Source: Eudorina sp. 2006-703-Eu-15 (taxonomy: Eukaryota > Chlorophyta > Chlorophyceae > Chlamydomonadales > Volvocaceae). Taken from it: DNA of 64,000 nt. The notes beneath the pieces were generated by a model. It was not told the origin of the DNA. It searched no databases and saw only the letters and a program-made list of their open reading frames with translations. This document shows, piece by piece, positions 35,078 through 47,900 of the stretch (the stretch's first letter is position 1; every line of letters begins with the position of its first letter). Where the stretch lies: contig BDSI01000096.1 of NCBI GenBank assembly GCA_003117195.1, forward strand, positions 418,859-482,858. Reading direction: 5' to 3'. The translations under genes and the position numbers were made by a program.

Positions 35078-37632
35078 ATGGCGGCAGTAGCGACAAGCAC
35101 GTTCGGCGTTTGTGAACGCAAGCCAAACGCAGGCTGGATAGCAATCGGTGCATCGAATCGCATCACTGTGGAATGGCCGTTGAGGAGACTCCCGGGGCTG
35201 CTGCCTGTCACAACACGCGACCGGCCACAGCATCGCCTCGCTGCCAGCCCCGCCCCCGCGCGAGCAACCCCTCGCCAGGATCCTCCACCTCTCCTTGAGC
35301 AACCCGCCAGGATATGGGGTAGAGCGGGCGCTAAAGCTTCCCGGCCGTCGACCCTGCGTGGCAACGGCGACAAAAATGGCCATGATGGCGATGATGACGA
35401 CGACGACGAGCCGCAGACCTGGGGTGTCTGGCAGCCATCCCGCTACACCGGCAGCTGGCAGGTCCCCTGGGGCCCGGGCCGCGTGGTGGGCGGCATCGCG
35501 CTGTGGTTCGGCAGCTTCGTGGGGGTGGGCTTCATCCTGGTGCCGCAGCTGTACCGGATGGCGGGGGTGTCCCTCTACGAACTGTCTCCGGAGGTGAGAT
35601 GGGGGCGTCAGGGTGGAGGTGGGGTGGAGGTGGAGGTGGAGGTAGGGTGGAGGTGGAGGTGGAGGTGGGGGAAGGGTGTGATTCGTGCCCCGCAGCCGTG
35701 TGAGTATGTGTGCGTGCGAGGCGAGGGGAGGAGGGGCGTGGCGGCCCGTTGGTGGGGGTGGGTAGTGGGGTTGGAGGTCGGGGCTGGACCTCTTTGGCTG
35801 CATCTGCGGCTGCGGCAGGCGGTTGCCGGCTTCTCGGGCCCTCGGTCATCGCCCGGCCGCTGCTGCCGCCGCTGCTGCTGCCCCACAGGAAGGTCAGTAG
35901 AGGGCCCACGCTGACCCGTCTGTCGCTCTGTCCACCTCGCGGCCCGTCCCCTCCCCTCCTGCCCCTCCCCTATCCTCCTGCCCCACTGCCGGACATCTCC
36001 GCAGGACAAGGCGACCTTCACGCTCGTCTGCCAGGCGATGGAGACCCTGGTCAGTCTGTCCATCGTCCGGGTGCTGACGGCCGGACCCATCAAGGAGGCA
36101 ACCGCCGCCGCCTCCTCTTCCGCCTCCCCGTCCTCGTCCTCCTCCCCCCGGTCCTCCTCCTCGGAGGCCTCTGCCTCGGGGTCGTCCCGACCCGCGGGTC
36201 TAGACTTCTTCGTGTACGACCCGCGGCGGCCCTTCTCGTCGCCCCGCGGTTGGGCCTTCTGGGGCCTGCTGGGCATGGCCGCCTCCCCGGTGGTGGTGGG
36301 CAGCGTGGCCACGTTGATGTCGGTGGTGGGCTACGAGCAGGTGGTGGGCGGACAGGGCACGGTGGACGGCGTCGCCGGGATGATTGACCTGGACCTGCCC
36401 ACCTACCTGTCCCTGCTGGCGGTCACGGGGGTGCTGGCGCCGCTGCTGGAGGTGAGGGGCTGAGGGGCGGGAGGGAGGAGGGGCCGGCGGGGTAGCGCCC
36501 AAAACTTTGCGGGTCGTTATGGAGCGGATACCGCAGGGATGGGGTTGCGACGGGTGGGATGCGCACCCACTGCCTGCTACCCGCTACCCAAGGGGGGGCG
36601 CCGCAACATGCGGCCACCGCCCGACCGCGCAATGCGCTCACCCCGGCACACACCGGGCGGCACATCGGGGGACACGATGTCGTGTTCCAGGGTCGCTTCG
36701 TTCCATCTTCTTCTTCTTCTCATTCTTCTTCTCATTCTTCATCGTCGTCGTTGTCGTCTCCGTCGTCTTTTCGCGCTCCGACCGTCCGTGCTGCTGACTG
36801 ACCCCGCACAGGACAGGACAGGAGCCCCGCTTCACTCGGTGTTTCTCATGTACACCCCCACTGAACACCACCGCCGACGTTCTCGATGGCGGGCCCTGCC
36901 ACCCCACCCCACACCCCCAACTGCCCACACACACCGCGCGGGTGACCCGCTGCCGCCGCCGCCGCCGCCGCCGCCGCAGGAGACCGTCTTCCGCGGCTTC
37001 CTGCTCACCTCCCTGACCGGCTTCATGCCCACCTGGGCCGCCGTCGCCACCTCCTCCGTCGCGTTCGGCCTGGCGCACCTATCCGCGCGCGACCTGCCCG
37101 TGCTGTGCGCGCTGGGGCTGCTGCTGGGCTGGAGCTACGTGCGCTCTCGGAACCTGCTGACGCCCATCCTCATACACGGCGCCTGGAACTCCGGGGTACT
37201 GACGCTGCTGTTCGCGCTGGCGGCTCAAGGGGTGGACGTGCAGCAGCTGATCACGGTGGGTCGGTGGGGCAGCTGGGGCTGGGCTTGGGTTGGGGGGGTT
37301 GATTGGGCGTGGGGTTGGGCGAAGGGTTGGCTTGGATTGGTGTGGGGTTGGGTTGGGCGTGGGGTTGGGGGGGATGAGGGGCTGGCCAGGGGGTTCCCCG
37401 CCGAGGGTGGGGGGCGTGGACCCTAGGACCGGCTTGGCGCGCTCTCCTGCGCTGTGTGTGTAGGCCTGTCCTGTCTGGCTGCCCCCCCCCCCCGCTGTCT
37501 GGCCGCTGTCGGGTCTGACCTGTGCCCCCGCACCGCTGCTGCTACTGCTACTGCCGCTGCTACTGTTTGACGTTCGTTGCAACTGCTGCCGTCGCGCTTC
37601 CACCACAGGAGATGCGTGACGCGACCGGGTGA
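35078..37632 (+). CDS. Chloroplast-type CPBP (CAAX-protease-like) membrane protein, 4 exons
   Basis: Member of the ABI/CPBP family of intramembrane glutamic-type proteases, probably in a plastid membrane; substrate unknown. Exons: 35078-35593, 36005-36451, 36980-37255, 37609-37632; in phase, about 420 residues. The N-terminal 100 residues are basic and unconserved, like a transit peptide, followed by an acidic run (six Asp). Family signatures are complete: EETVFRGF (EExxxR, residues 321-326, split by intron 2), FGLAHLS (His about 354) and LIHGAWNSGV (His 387, Asn 391). Hydrophobic segments include VVGGIALWFGSFVGVGFILV and GLLGMAASPVVVGSVATLMS. Upstream, DFFVYDPRRPFSSPRGW matches plant plastid homologues (SCO4-type, from memory). 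Start: ATG at 35078 (MAAVATSTF); another lies 21 nt upstream. The 24-nt last exon (EMRDATG, stop) is the least certain part. Confidence 0.87.
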
Positions 37633-38154
37633 TGTAGAGCCACCTGTCCGGGCCCCGGTGCGGTGGATGGCGCAAAGGAGAGGGAAGGGAGGGCCGGGGG
37701 GGGGTGCGGGGCGGAGGTGCAGGGGGGGGCGGGGGGTGGGGGGAAGGGCCCGGAGGAAAGCGGAGCGGCAAGGGCAAGGGCCGGTGCATGCGTGCGCGTG
37801 CGGGGTTGCGTGTGTGTAGGAGGAGGAGGAGGAGGAGGAGGAGGAGGGGAATCCGAGGAGCACGCGGCGGCGGTGCTGTGCCGGGATTCGCGAACTCCCG
37901 GCGAGGTGGTGGTTTGGCTGCGCACAGCACAGCGGAGGGATGGGGGGGAGATGGGGCGGGCTGGCGAGCATCCGGGTCGGGCTGCGCCCACCCCTTCCCC
38001 CTCGCCCGCGCCATCGGGTTGGGATCGCGATCTGACCGCGGTTCCGTCGGAACCCGACGGGCTGGCTGGCTGGGCCTGGAGAGCCCCTGCAGGGTCCGTC
38101 GTGCCTGGTGGTGGTGGTGGTGATGGTGGCCGTGTGGTTTCCGTTGTGCACCTC

Positions 38155-38159
38155 TGTAA
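38155..38159 (+). terminator. TGTAA poly(A) signal for the CPBP gene
   Basis: TGTAA about 520 nt after the stop at 37632, on the coding strand. Supports the short last exon but does not prove it. Confidence 0.4.
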
Positions 38160-39030
38160 CGAGCCCCAACGACCCTCCACACGCGGTCTCGCTGCCCGGT
38201 GTACCATTCCACGGTTTCCATCCCGCCAGGAGCGGGGCATCCGCTGCCAGCCAGGACGAGCTCCGAGCGCCTGCGCGCTAACGACCAACCGCTAACGACC
38301 AACAGCTAATGACTGTCCCGTGTTTCTGTCGCGGGGCTGAAGTGACTGCAGTGCTGCAGCAGGGACACCTTGGCAGCTGCAGTCCGCTCCCGTCGACAGA
38401 AAAATGGTCGCCGGTGTGGCGCGGCGTGGCTCGGCGTGAACCCATCAGGATCATCTAGGGTTTTGATGCGTCCCAGTTTCGGTGGCCACGTCCACACGTG
38501 ATGATGATAGTGAGGATGAGGAGGAGCAGGAGGAGGAAGAGGATGACGGAGCGCCTAGAGAATCCCTCCGATTTTTTGGGTTTTATTTACACCGGCGAGC
38601 CGTTCCGAGACCCACCCAAACCCAGGAGGGGCCACAGAGCCGAAGCGCAGCAGATATCTCTGGCTCCCTTCCTACGCTCTTTCTTCCCTCTTCCGGTAGC
38701 CCTGTCCACCCTCCTCTTGCCTCCCTACGGCACACGCCCTATACGGGTAACGACAGTACGAATCCGACACCGGGCCGGCTTGGAAGCGGGTGCTCCCGCC
38801 CCGGCCCGGCCCCAACCCTCAAATATTGGTACGGCAATGCAGAGGTCTGGGTGGGGCCCCGCCGCGAGGGTGCCGCTGCGTGACATGGGGCCCACGCGAC
38901 TCACTCACTCACCATCACCACCATCACCACCCGTATACACACGAGAGAGATGGACACGCGCATGCAGCCCACCGCCGCCACCACCACCAGTGCCTTGGGG
39001 ACCCCCATGGTCGCGGCGCCGTTCGTCCGA

Positions 39031-39033
39031 GAG

Positions 39034-39070
<37 letters not shown>
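39031..39070 (+). repeat. (CAG)n microsatellite
   Basis: About 12 AGC/CAG triplets in intergenic DNA. The flanking frame would give poly-Ala or poly-Gln, but nothing else supports coding here. Confidence 0.9.
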
Positions 39071-41802
39071 TCACGAGTCGCCTCTCGCACATGTGTCAAG
39101 AGGCTGTCGTGCACGCTACCTGCGCCACGCTATACCCGGTACGGCAGCCGCCCGTCGCCGTGATGTACCGCGGCGCGACACCACGCGGCCGGTGAGACAC
39201 GGACGACGTACGGCATGAAACACTCATCTTCCCCTCCCCCTCCCCCGTCGCACCATCGCCTCTGTCGCCGGGATGCGAAAAACATATCTGTCTGTCAGTC
39301 AGGTTTCTCCAGGGTGTCACAGCGCACGCACGCGCGCACGCAGAGTCGATGGATGGATGGGTGGACGGGTGGATGACATCAGCGTCTCTGGTTGTCTACT
39401 GGTATTCCTCTGGATGGCCGTGTCCCAGCGCCCCCACCCAGCGTCATTCGAATAGCCACACCAAGAGCACCGCCTTCCGCGGCCTCAGCTGGGGAACCCC
39501 TTGTTGCCAATCGGCAAAAACGTAGAAACGCGGGGCCCAGCACAACGACCGCCCCCGGGCCTGTCCGCTGCCTGTGGCACCAGCCGACGGCGACCGACGC
39601 GACTTCTTGGTGGTTTATTACGGTAGCACCCACCCACGCACGTGGCACACACTCACAAACAGGCCCACGGCAGAGGGCGCCACACACAGCAGCAGAGAGA
39701 CCGGCAGCGACCCCCTCCACAGTCCACACCCGGACACACAGACAGACACAAGCCCGGACACACAGTGTAACGCCAACCGGGGCAGCCATGCATGCCCCGC
39801 TGCCTGGCTGGATGGCTGGCTGCAAAGTCGCCCTGCCTACAGCAACACTTCGCGGCGCGACGGGCCGCGGGAGGGGGGGCATTCGTGGCGATGCTGCTCC
39901 GGAGCTGCCGGCGGCGGGTACACCCCGAAAGACGGTCACCCCCTGCGCCAGGCGGGGCGGACTGACCGAGGCGCCGCTTTGGTCCGGGTGGAACAAAGGA
40001 AGCGACACAGCCGTCAACACGGCAGCGCCGGCCCCGCCGCGCCAGATCCGGCCAGCGCGCGTGCTGGCATTTTGCCGCGCTGCTCCCCGCGCGGCCGAGA
40101 ATCACTATTTGACGTTTCGCGCCGACGTCTCCACCCGATGCGGGGTAAAGCGGGGACCACCTCCTGTTGGACCCACCATCATGGCGATCCGGATCACGCC
40201 GACGGAGGCGGCATCACGAGCATATTAGGGCACCATCATGCTGTGGGGGTTGTGTTCGTGAAATGCGAAATCTGTACGGAGGAGCACCGGCGGTGATGGC
40301 ACTACATGCCGAGTCCCCGTCGGCGGCAGAGTCCCCGTCGGCGGCGGCGGCGGCTGTGTGTATGTAGGGGGGAAGTTCTGCCCAGCGTCCCAGGGCCGGC
40401 GCGGGGACGTGAGGGCCCCCGCATACACACTTACATGCCCAAGCAACCCCGCCCTCGCTATCAGCAACTCTGCGGGCGCAGCGGCGGAGGGGACCCGCAC
40501 CTCCCCGTGTCCCCATTCCGACCCCAAACCCCAAACCCTCAAAAATGCAAACTCGGGCCCAGAGGCCAACAGGGAGAACCAACTAAGCGGTCAAACAGCG
40601 CAGTATAAACTTCCGCAACTCGTTAAATTCTGGGGTTCAGCGGGACTGCGCACCGAGGGGCAAATGGCCGCCTCCGACGGCACCGACCCCCTCGGTAACA
40701 GACGCCCCTTGATTGGTTGGTTGCGCATCCGGCGGCAGCCAGCAGAGCGCAGCATTATATCACAACACGCCGGCACATGGATTGCCCCTGTACACCGCCA
40801 CTCAGTCCACCTTGATCTCGAACACTGCACGGCGTGTGACATTATTATTGTGTCCCCGGCAACAGCACTCCCACCCGCCGCATCCCCAGCAGCACCAGCG
40901 GAGCAAGACAGCCCGCCACGGCATTAGCGCGTTAGCTAGCTAGCTAGCTAGCAGCTCCAAAACCAACACGGCCGCATCAGCGTGACTCCGAAACCAGGTA
41001 CCAAGAAACTCCGCGCCGCGCCACGACGGGAAGCGGCCGCATCCTAGCCTAGGGCAGTCGCCACGTACGGCATCGTACGGAAGCTGACGCGCTGCCGTGA
41101 ACTGGCTTTAGGGTTATGGAACACCCCAGAAGGGGCCCATAGACCCCACCTGGGCAACATAGAGGCCGATACAGAGCAAAATGCAAGGAGCGCAAATGAG
41201 CACATTATCGACACATGCGCACCGCCACCATCACCACCTACGTCCACCGCCACCATCGTCACCACCACCACCTCCACCTCAACCTCGCCAGGTTGAAAGC
41301 GCCGCCACCGCCACCGGCACCACCGCCTGCTCCTCCGCCACTTCACGCCCCGGCATCACCGCACGTTGTCCCAGGGGGCCTAGGGCCTAGGGTCACCCGG
41401 CGGGAGGACCATTCAACGACCCTGACGGCCCAGAAGACACCTGCACCAGGTGTCTAGGTCAGCTCTCCCACCCGTCCTGGGATCAGTCCCCTCGGCCCCT
41501 CCGGAAGGTACAGTCACTCTCAAGATCTGGATCTGGATCTATATCGGGACGTGCGCTGCGCCCTGGCACTAAGGCCACCACCACCACCACCTCGACATAC
41601 CGTATTCCAGCACGGATTGACCCTTCTCCTCCACACCCGCCCCCCTCCCCACCGCAGTGTCGCGCCGCGAATCCCTGGGTCCAGATACACAGTTGTATAT
41701 AGTTCTGCCGTACGCGACGGACGTCCCGGCAAGGCAACGACGACCCGACCTCTGGCGGCGTCCCGGAACGAATGCCCGCACCGACGTCCTCCCGCTACCA
41801 AC

Positions 41803-41860
41803 AATTACACACACACACACACACACACGGGTGGTGGGCTTCTCACTAAACACAAATGAC
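41803..41860 (+). repeat. Dispersed CA-repeat plus GGGCTTCTCACTAAACACA motif
   Basis: (CA)n then GGTGGTGGGCTTCTCACTAA and ACACAAAT, closely matching the block near 2655 (TTCTCGCTAAACACAC). An intergenic copy of the same family. Confidence 0.6.
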
Positions 41861-43643
41861 GCGGGAGGAGGAAACACACACACAGCTTGCAACATGACGA
41901 TGACACGCTAACCTCTCTCCCCCCCCACCACACCACACACACACACACACCCGAGGAGGCGGGGGAGGAGGTGAAGGTAAGAGCAGGGGGAGGACGATGC
42001 AAATCTCTGTACACCTGTACGGCACCTGTACGGCATCCCGCCTGTTTCCCGGCAGGAAGCCGCCTCGCTGATGCCCCAGCGGCCCCCTCGCCATCCGAAC
42101 CCACCCAACCCTCCATCGCCCCTGGAGGCGTCCACAACAATATGAAGGCGGCGGGTCAACTGATGTGTGGGGCTACCAGCGTCGCCGGGGGTCCGTGGGG
42201 GGGCAGCGGCCGTCCGAAGAGCCCCCGCCCTGCACGGCCACCACCCACCCCACGACCCGATGCAACCAACCGTATGCCGTGCTAACGTACAACCATGTGT
42301 CAAACCGCACCGCGCTGCGGGATGGCGTCTCTCGGAGACGGCAACCACGAGTGTGGGAACGCCGAGGGGCTCCTCTCTCCCCTCTCCTCCTTTCCTCCTC
42401 CGCTCTCAACCCGCCGACGTAGCGCCGAGGCGCTGAGGGCGACGAGGGCTCGCCGCCCCTGGAGCCCCCGGGTGTGAGACGGCCCGCGGTGAGACCAAAC
42501 CACCACCGGCGCCCGGGGGGGGAGAAGGGGAGGGGAGGGAAGCTGGGGGGCCGCCCTGACCCGGACAGAGCCGTCGACTCGGCGCACCAACAACATGGCC
42601 CCCGGCAGATAAGAGATCGGCCCCAGCCGTCTTGCCATCTGCGGCCCGCGGCCCCATCGTTCGCCCCCACCGCTTTGGCCCCCGCACCGCACCGCACCGC
42701 ACCGCACCGCACGCGGCCCCCTCCCCCACCCCGCACGCAGCCGTGTCCTTCGCGCCCATGGATCGCCCCTCGCCCGCCTCCCCCTCCCCCCAGACAGCAG
42801 GTCGTGCCCCCGCGCCCCCTCCCTTACCCCACCCCCCTCCCTCCACAAGTCCAACACCGAGCCTTCACCCCTCACCACCAAACAAACAAGCAACAACGCC
42901 TCAGGCAGCTGCGTGCAAGTGCGAGGCGCGACAGCAGCAGGCGCCCAGACCTCACCCACGGGAACCCGCAACAGCCGCGGCCGTGCGTGTTTCCACTGGA
43001 GGACGAGGAGGAGGAATTGAGCCGTGTGTGTGTGTGTGTGTGTGTGTTTAGCGGAGGGGGGTAAATTGAAAAAAGCGGAAGGGTTGGGGGGTGGAACCGC
43101 CCGCAACGCGCGCGCGTGTGTGTGTATCGTCTCTCAAGGCACAACATCCCGCCATCATCAACGGCGACGTCGCCGCCGCCGAATGCGGCTCTGGCGGTGT
43201 GGCGGGCGGCCGACCCATCGGCCCGACGGCGGATCCGAGTGCCCCGCGCGCCCCCGGGGGGCTCTAGGGTCCTTATTATCATTATTCTTAATGCTGTTGG
43301 ACAAACAAACACAACCACCCTACAGCCACCCTGCAGCCAAAATAAACCCACCGTCGCCATCACCGCACCAACCCTCCAATGACCACCGGCACCGCCGCCG
43401 TCACCGCTGCCACACCTGCCGGCGCGCTCAGTCGCCGTGGGAGAGCCTCCTCCCCCTTCCCCCCCGCAGGGCCCCTCCCCCCCTTCCCCTTCTCTCCTCC
43501 CCCGCCGTCCTCGCCCTCCCTCCTCGCACGGCCGGCCCGCAGAACAACACAGCCCGTGGAAGACGAGCTCGGCGCTGGGCGCGGGTGCCACCGCGTGCTG
43601 GCATCCATGTGCCTGAACCGTGTGGGTGGGTGTTTGTGCGTGG

Positions 43644-43648
43644 TTACA
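43644..43648 (-). terminator. Candidate TGTAA poly(A) signal for the kinase gene
   Basis: First minus-strand TGTAA noticed past the kinase stop at 44908, about 1.26 kb away. Distance makes this tentative. Confidence 0.25.
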
Positions 43649-44907
43649 GGAAATCAGTATGCGCGTGCGGAGTGCATCGGTTCGCGAACCTCTTTATGTT
43701 TTTTTGCATGGTTCCATCAGTGCACCCCCTCCTCCCTCCCCCCGCCCTCGCCCCCCCCCCACACACACATACACATACACACACGGTGCGGTGCACTGCG
43801 GTGCGCGTTGCAGGGGGATCGGGACGCCCCACACCGCCCCGCGCAGAGCACCCCTCAGCCCGCACCCCCCGTATCTCGCACGCCAAGCGGCCTCCACCGG
43901 ACGACGACCACTGTCGACGACCCCAACAGGGTAAGCTCGGGGGGCCACTCGGCCACGAGGAGGACGACAGCAGCGGACCCTCAGGGGTCGTCAAGGGGGG
44001 GGCCCTCAATTATTATTATTGATGGTGGCCGAAAGGAACGAGGCCGAGACGTGGCAGGGCTACGAACCGCGCATGGAGCAGCCGGGGGAAGTTGGGGCGC
44101 CGGGGGCCCGCACCCGTCCCGGTTACCCGATCGAACGACTCCGTGCGGCACCGATCAGCGACAACCCGCCCCTCCGCGCCCTCCAAACCCGCCACTTCCA
44201 CTGCCCCATCTCCCTCCCCCCCCAGGTGCGTCCAACGCAAAAACCCCCACGTCACCAGACCAGCCAGACCTGACAACACCGGAGGAGATCGAATCACGGT
44301 CGGATCAAACCAAACACAAGGCAAGGCCGGGGCTAAGCACGTGGGGCGTGGCACATGGTGTTTGGGTGTTTGAGTTCATCTCGCCCCCTGCCGAGATGGC
44401 GTGTGCCGCTTTGAACGAGTGGGCATCGCCCTTCCGCCCGCCCGCGCGCCAAGGCCGGTTCCGCCCCTCCCCCCCTTTGTGTCCTCCCCGCCACCACCGC
44501 CACACTCCCCAAACCCAAATGCCAGGCACCCCGCGGTGATGATCGATTCCGCCCTGTGCTCCTGCCTTCCGCCTTCCCTCCTCCCCCTGTCCATACGCAC
44601 ACCCGTGTACACACACACACACATACATACACACACACACGCGCGCGTGCGCGCATTGCCGCGCGCGCACATCGCAAACCGCGGAGTCGAAAGCCCCCCA
44701 CACCCCCAATCCTTCCCTCGCACGTGAGCGTGATCCCCCCACCGGCCCCCTGCCCCCGCCTGCACCCCTCAAACCCACCCACCCAGGGCCGCGCCCCGGC
44801 CGCCCCCTGCCCGCACCGCTGCACACATGGAGTTACGCCACCGGCCCCTGCTGCTCCTCCTCCCTCCCCCTCTCCGCGACCACCACCATCGCCCCTCCTC
44901 CACCTCC

Positions 44908-47900
44908 TCACGCCGACGAGTACGTCTGCGCGCTGCCTGTGCCGCCGGCCTGGGCCTGGGCCGCCGCTGCCGCCGCCGCGGGTTGCGGCCCGCGCCCGGC
45001 GCCCGGCGCGGGTGACGGGGCCTGCCCCACCAGCGGCCCCTGCCCCACCAGCGACCCGCCGGCGCCCTGGATCCCCCACCCGCCCCCTGGGGGCCCTGCA
45101 TGCCGCCCGCGGTGGATCGTGGACTGGCGCCGGGGCCCATGGGCGAGGGCATCTGCGGCACGCTGCCCATGCCGCCCGGGCCGCGTCGGTTGATCTGGGA
45201 GGGCCTGCGGTCCATGCCGCCCGGGACCATGCCGCCCATCGCGCCCTGGCCGCCGGGGCCCTGCTGCTGCTGCTGCGCCGCCAGCTGCATGTACTCGAAC
45301 TTCTCGCCCATGGAGCCGAATGAGCCGCCCACCATCGAGTCCATCTCCCGGTCGTCCACCTGGGGGGGGGTAGTTGGGTGTGGGTGGGTGTGGGTCCGCA
45401 GGCAGGGCAAGGCGGGGCGGGAGGGTGAGTGTCATGCGACGGGCGCAGCGGAGCCCGGAGAATGCCCAGCATGCTACACAACTGCCCACCTGGTGTGGGT
45501 GTGGGTGTGGGTGTGGGTGTGGGTGTGGGTGTGGGTGTGGGTGTGGTGTGGGTGTGGTGTGTGGTGTGGGTGTGGGTGTGGGTGTGGGTGTGGGTGTGGT
45601 GTGGGTGTGGGTGTGGGTGTGGGTGTGGGTGTGTGTGTGTGGTGTGGGTGTGGTGTGGGTGTGGGTGTGGGTGTGGGTGTGGGTGTGGGTGTGGGTGTGG
45701 GTGTGGGTGTGGGTGTGGGTGTGGGTGTGGTGTGGGTGTGGGTGTGGGTGTGGGTGTGGGGTGTGGGTGTGGGTGTGGGTGGGTGTGGGTGTGGGTGTGG
45801 GTGTGGGTGTGGGTGTGGGTGTGGGTGTGGGTGTGGGTGTGGGTGTGGGTGTGGGTGTGGGTGTGGGTGTGGGTGTGGGTGTGGGTGTGGGTGTGGGGTG
45901 GGTGTGGGTGTGGGGGGGGGGTGGGTGTGGGTGTGGGGTGTGGGTGTGGGGGTGGGTGTGGGTGTGGGGTGTGGGTGTGGGGGTGTGGGTGTGGGGGTGG
46001 GTGTGGGTGTGGGTGTGGGGGTGGGGGTGGGTGTGGGTGTGGGTGTGGGTGTGGGTGTGGGGGGGTGTGCGAGTGTGCGGGTGGGCGGTGGAGACGTGGG
46101 CAGTGGCCAGGGTGGGGTGGGGTGGGGTGGGGGCGGTTCGTGGCCGGCGGTGGGTGGTGAGGTCCGGGACTTGGTAGGGTGGGCTCAACAAACGGAGCCC
46201 CCGCACCCACCCTGGTGGCGGGGTCGGGGTCCTAGCGGCATTCCTCCCCATAGATAAATAGATAGATAGGTAGATAGATAGATAGATAGATCCCAGGACG
46301 TCCGCTCGGCTTCCCCGTGATGCCTGCACAAGGCATACACACCCTCCTCCCCCCCCAGGAGTCACCACCAGTCCGACCCCCTTTCCCCCTTCCCGCACCT
46401 GCTCAAACAACCCGTCCCCAGCCTCCATACGACCCCGCACCCCTCCCCTGCCACTCGCACCCGCAACCCGCCCCCCTCCCCTGCCCTCCCCTCCGCAGCC
46501 CTGACCCGCCCTACCCCACCTGCTGCAGCATGGCGTTGAGGTGGGTGAGGATCTCGTCGAACGAGGGACGGGCCTGCGGGGATCCGCTCCAGGCCGACTG
46601 CGCCAGCACCACATAGCCCGCGGGGGCGTTGGCGGGGAACTTGGGCCGCAGACCCCGCATCACCACCTGCTCGAACGAACGCAGGGCGGCAGGGAGGGAC
46701 GGAGAGCGGGGCGAGGGGGAGGAGGCAGGGAGGGAAGGGGGGCAGGAGCTCAAGACTGGGGAGGACGGCAGGGAGGAAAGATGATGCCGACGGAAGAAAG
46801 ACCACGAGAATGAAGCGAGGAGGAGGCAGAGGAGGCGTGCACTTTCAGCGCCCCAGCGCCGCCAGGGTCAAGAGCTGAGACCGGCCATCAGAGGGACAAG
46901 TCAAATACCAGCAAGCCCCCCTCCGGGTGCAGTCCAAGGAGACACGAGCACACACGAACACACACACACACATACCTCCTCCACAAGCTGCTGCTGCTTC
47001 ATGTTGCCGTACGGCCGTTGCCCCGTGTACATCTCCCACATCAGGATGCCGAATGCTGCGCAGCGGAACGCCGGCAGCCGGGGCGGGGCGGGGCGGGGCG
47101 GGGCAGGGCGGGGCATGAGGGGATTGAGAGGCGCTGTCTGTGGGAGGCTGCCTAATACTACTTCCACGACACGGACACAGACACGGGCTGCGCTGAGCCA
47201 TGACATCGGCCCATGAACGAGGTGAGCAGGTCGTGATGGCTATGTCGGGGGTTTGTGGGGCCTTCGATCAAAGCAGTGGCTCGAGGATCTGGAGGAGGTC
47301 CGGATCTCCAGAGGCAACGCAAGGTCGGATACACTCGGGGGACGGACGCTCAGGTACGTGTACTGCAACCAGCGCTACAGTACGGCTGCCGCCCCCAGGC
47401 AGCCCCCTTGCCCCCCCCCCCCGCGGCCTCGCCCGAGAACTCCGTAATGCAACAGCGCTGCCGTACAAGATCCGGATCGGTCCCGCTCACCGTACACATC
47501 GACCGAGCTGTTGACCTTCTTGTTGCAGATGAGCGCCTCCGGGGCCACGTAAGCTGCCGTACCGCAGCTGTTGAAGGGGAAGGACGCGCACGTGTCGTCG
47601 TCCTCCACCCTGTGTGCGGGTCGGCGGGTCGGGGTCGGGGTCGGGTTCGGGGTCGGGTCGGGATCGGGTCGAGAGGTCGCAGCTCCAGGTACGCCAAGAT
47701 CAGATCATCAGATCAGATCACAGGCAGGGAAGAGAAAGAGGGCGGGGGCTTGTGAAATGGCCATGGGGTGGACTGCAACCAACCGGAAGAGGAGATGCGA
47801 CTTGGTGGGTGGATGGGGAAGAAAGCCCGCTGGTTTCACCACCAGTGCTCCCTCGACAGCCAGACGGGGGGACGGGGACGCCAACGTGCCCAGTTGCTGC

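Larger units (their letters stand above)
37633..44907. other. 7.3 kb without a supported gene
   Basis: Contains the 3' ends of the CPBP gene (plus) and kinase gene (minus) and a long stretch of simple and C-rich sequence between. Frames are Pro-, Arg- or His-rich artefacts. Landmarks are (GGA)n near 37820-37848, (CAG)n at 39031-39070, (TAGC)n near 40935-40952, CA-rich blocks at 41803, 41935 and 44610, and a TG block at 43027. I looked for domain-like frames on both strands and found none. Confidence 0.5.

Noticed and set aside
36539..37426. Single long plus-strand frame across the CPBP intron 2
   Set aside because: The start of the frame lies in intron sequence; only 36980-37255 is supported as an exon by the family motifs.
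38498..39163. Plus-strand frame with a poly-Gln run
   Set aside because: The frame is made of simple repeats and has no conserved segment or splice logic.
44769..45090. Arg/Trp-rich C-terminus of the kinase in the unshifted frame
   Set aside because: Composition ([16 protein letters not shown]) is that of a wrong frame. One added base gives a Gln/Ala/Gly-rich tail that ends cleanly at 44908.
45493..46063. Hexamer array as an interstitial telomere
   Set aside because: Chlamydomonad telomeres are TTTTAGGG; this is GTGGGT with no TTTTAGGG units.
44908..46614. Long Thr/His/Pro frames over the hexamer array
   Set aside because: Pure consequence of (GTGGGT)n being a multiple of three. Splice sites at 46520 and 45359 place it in an intron.
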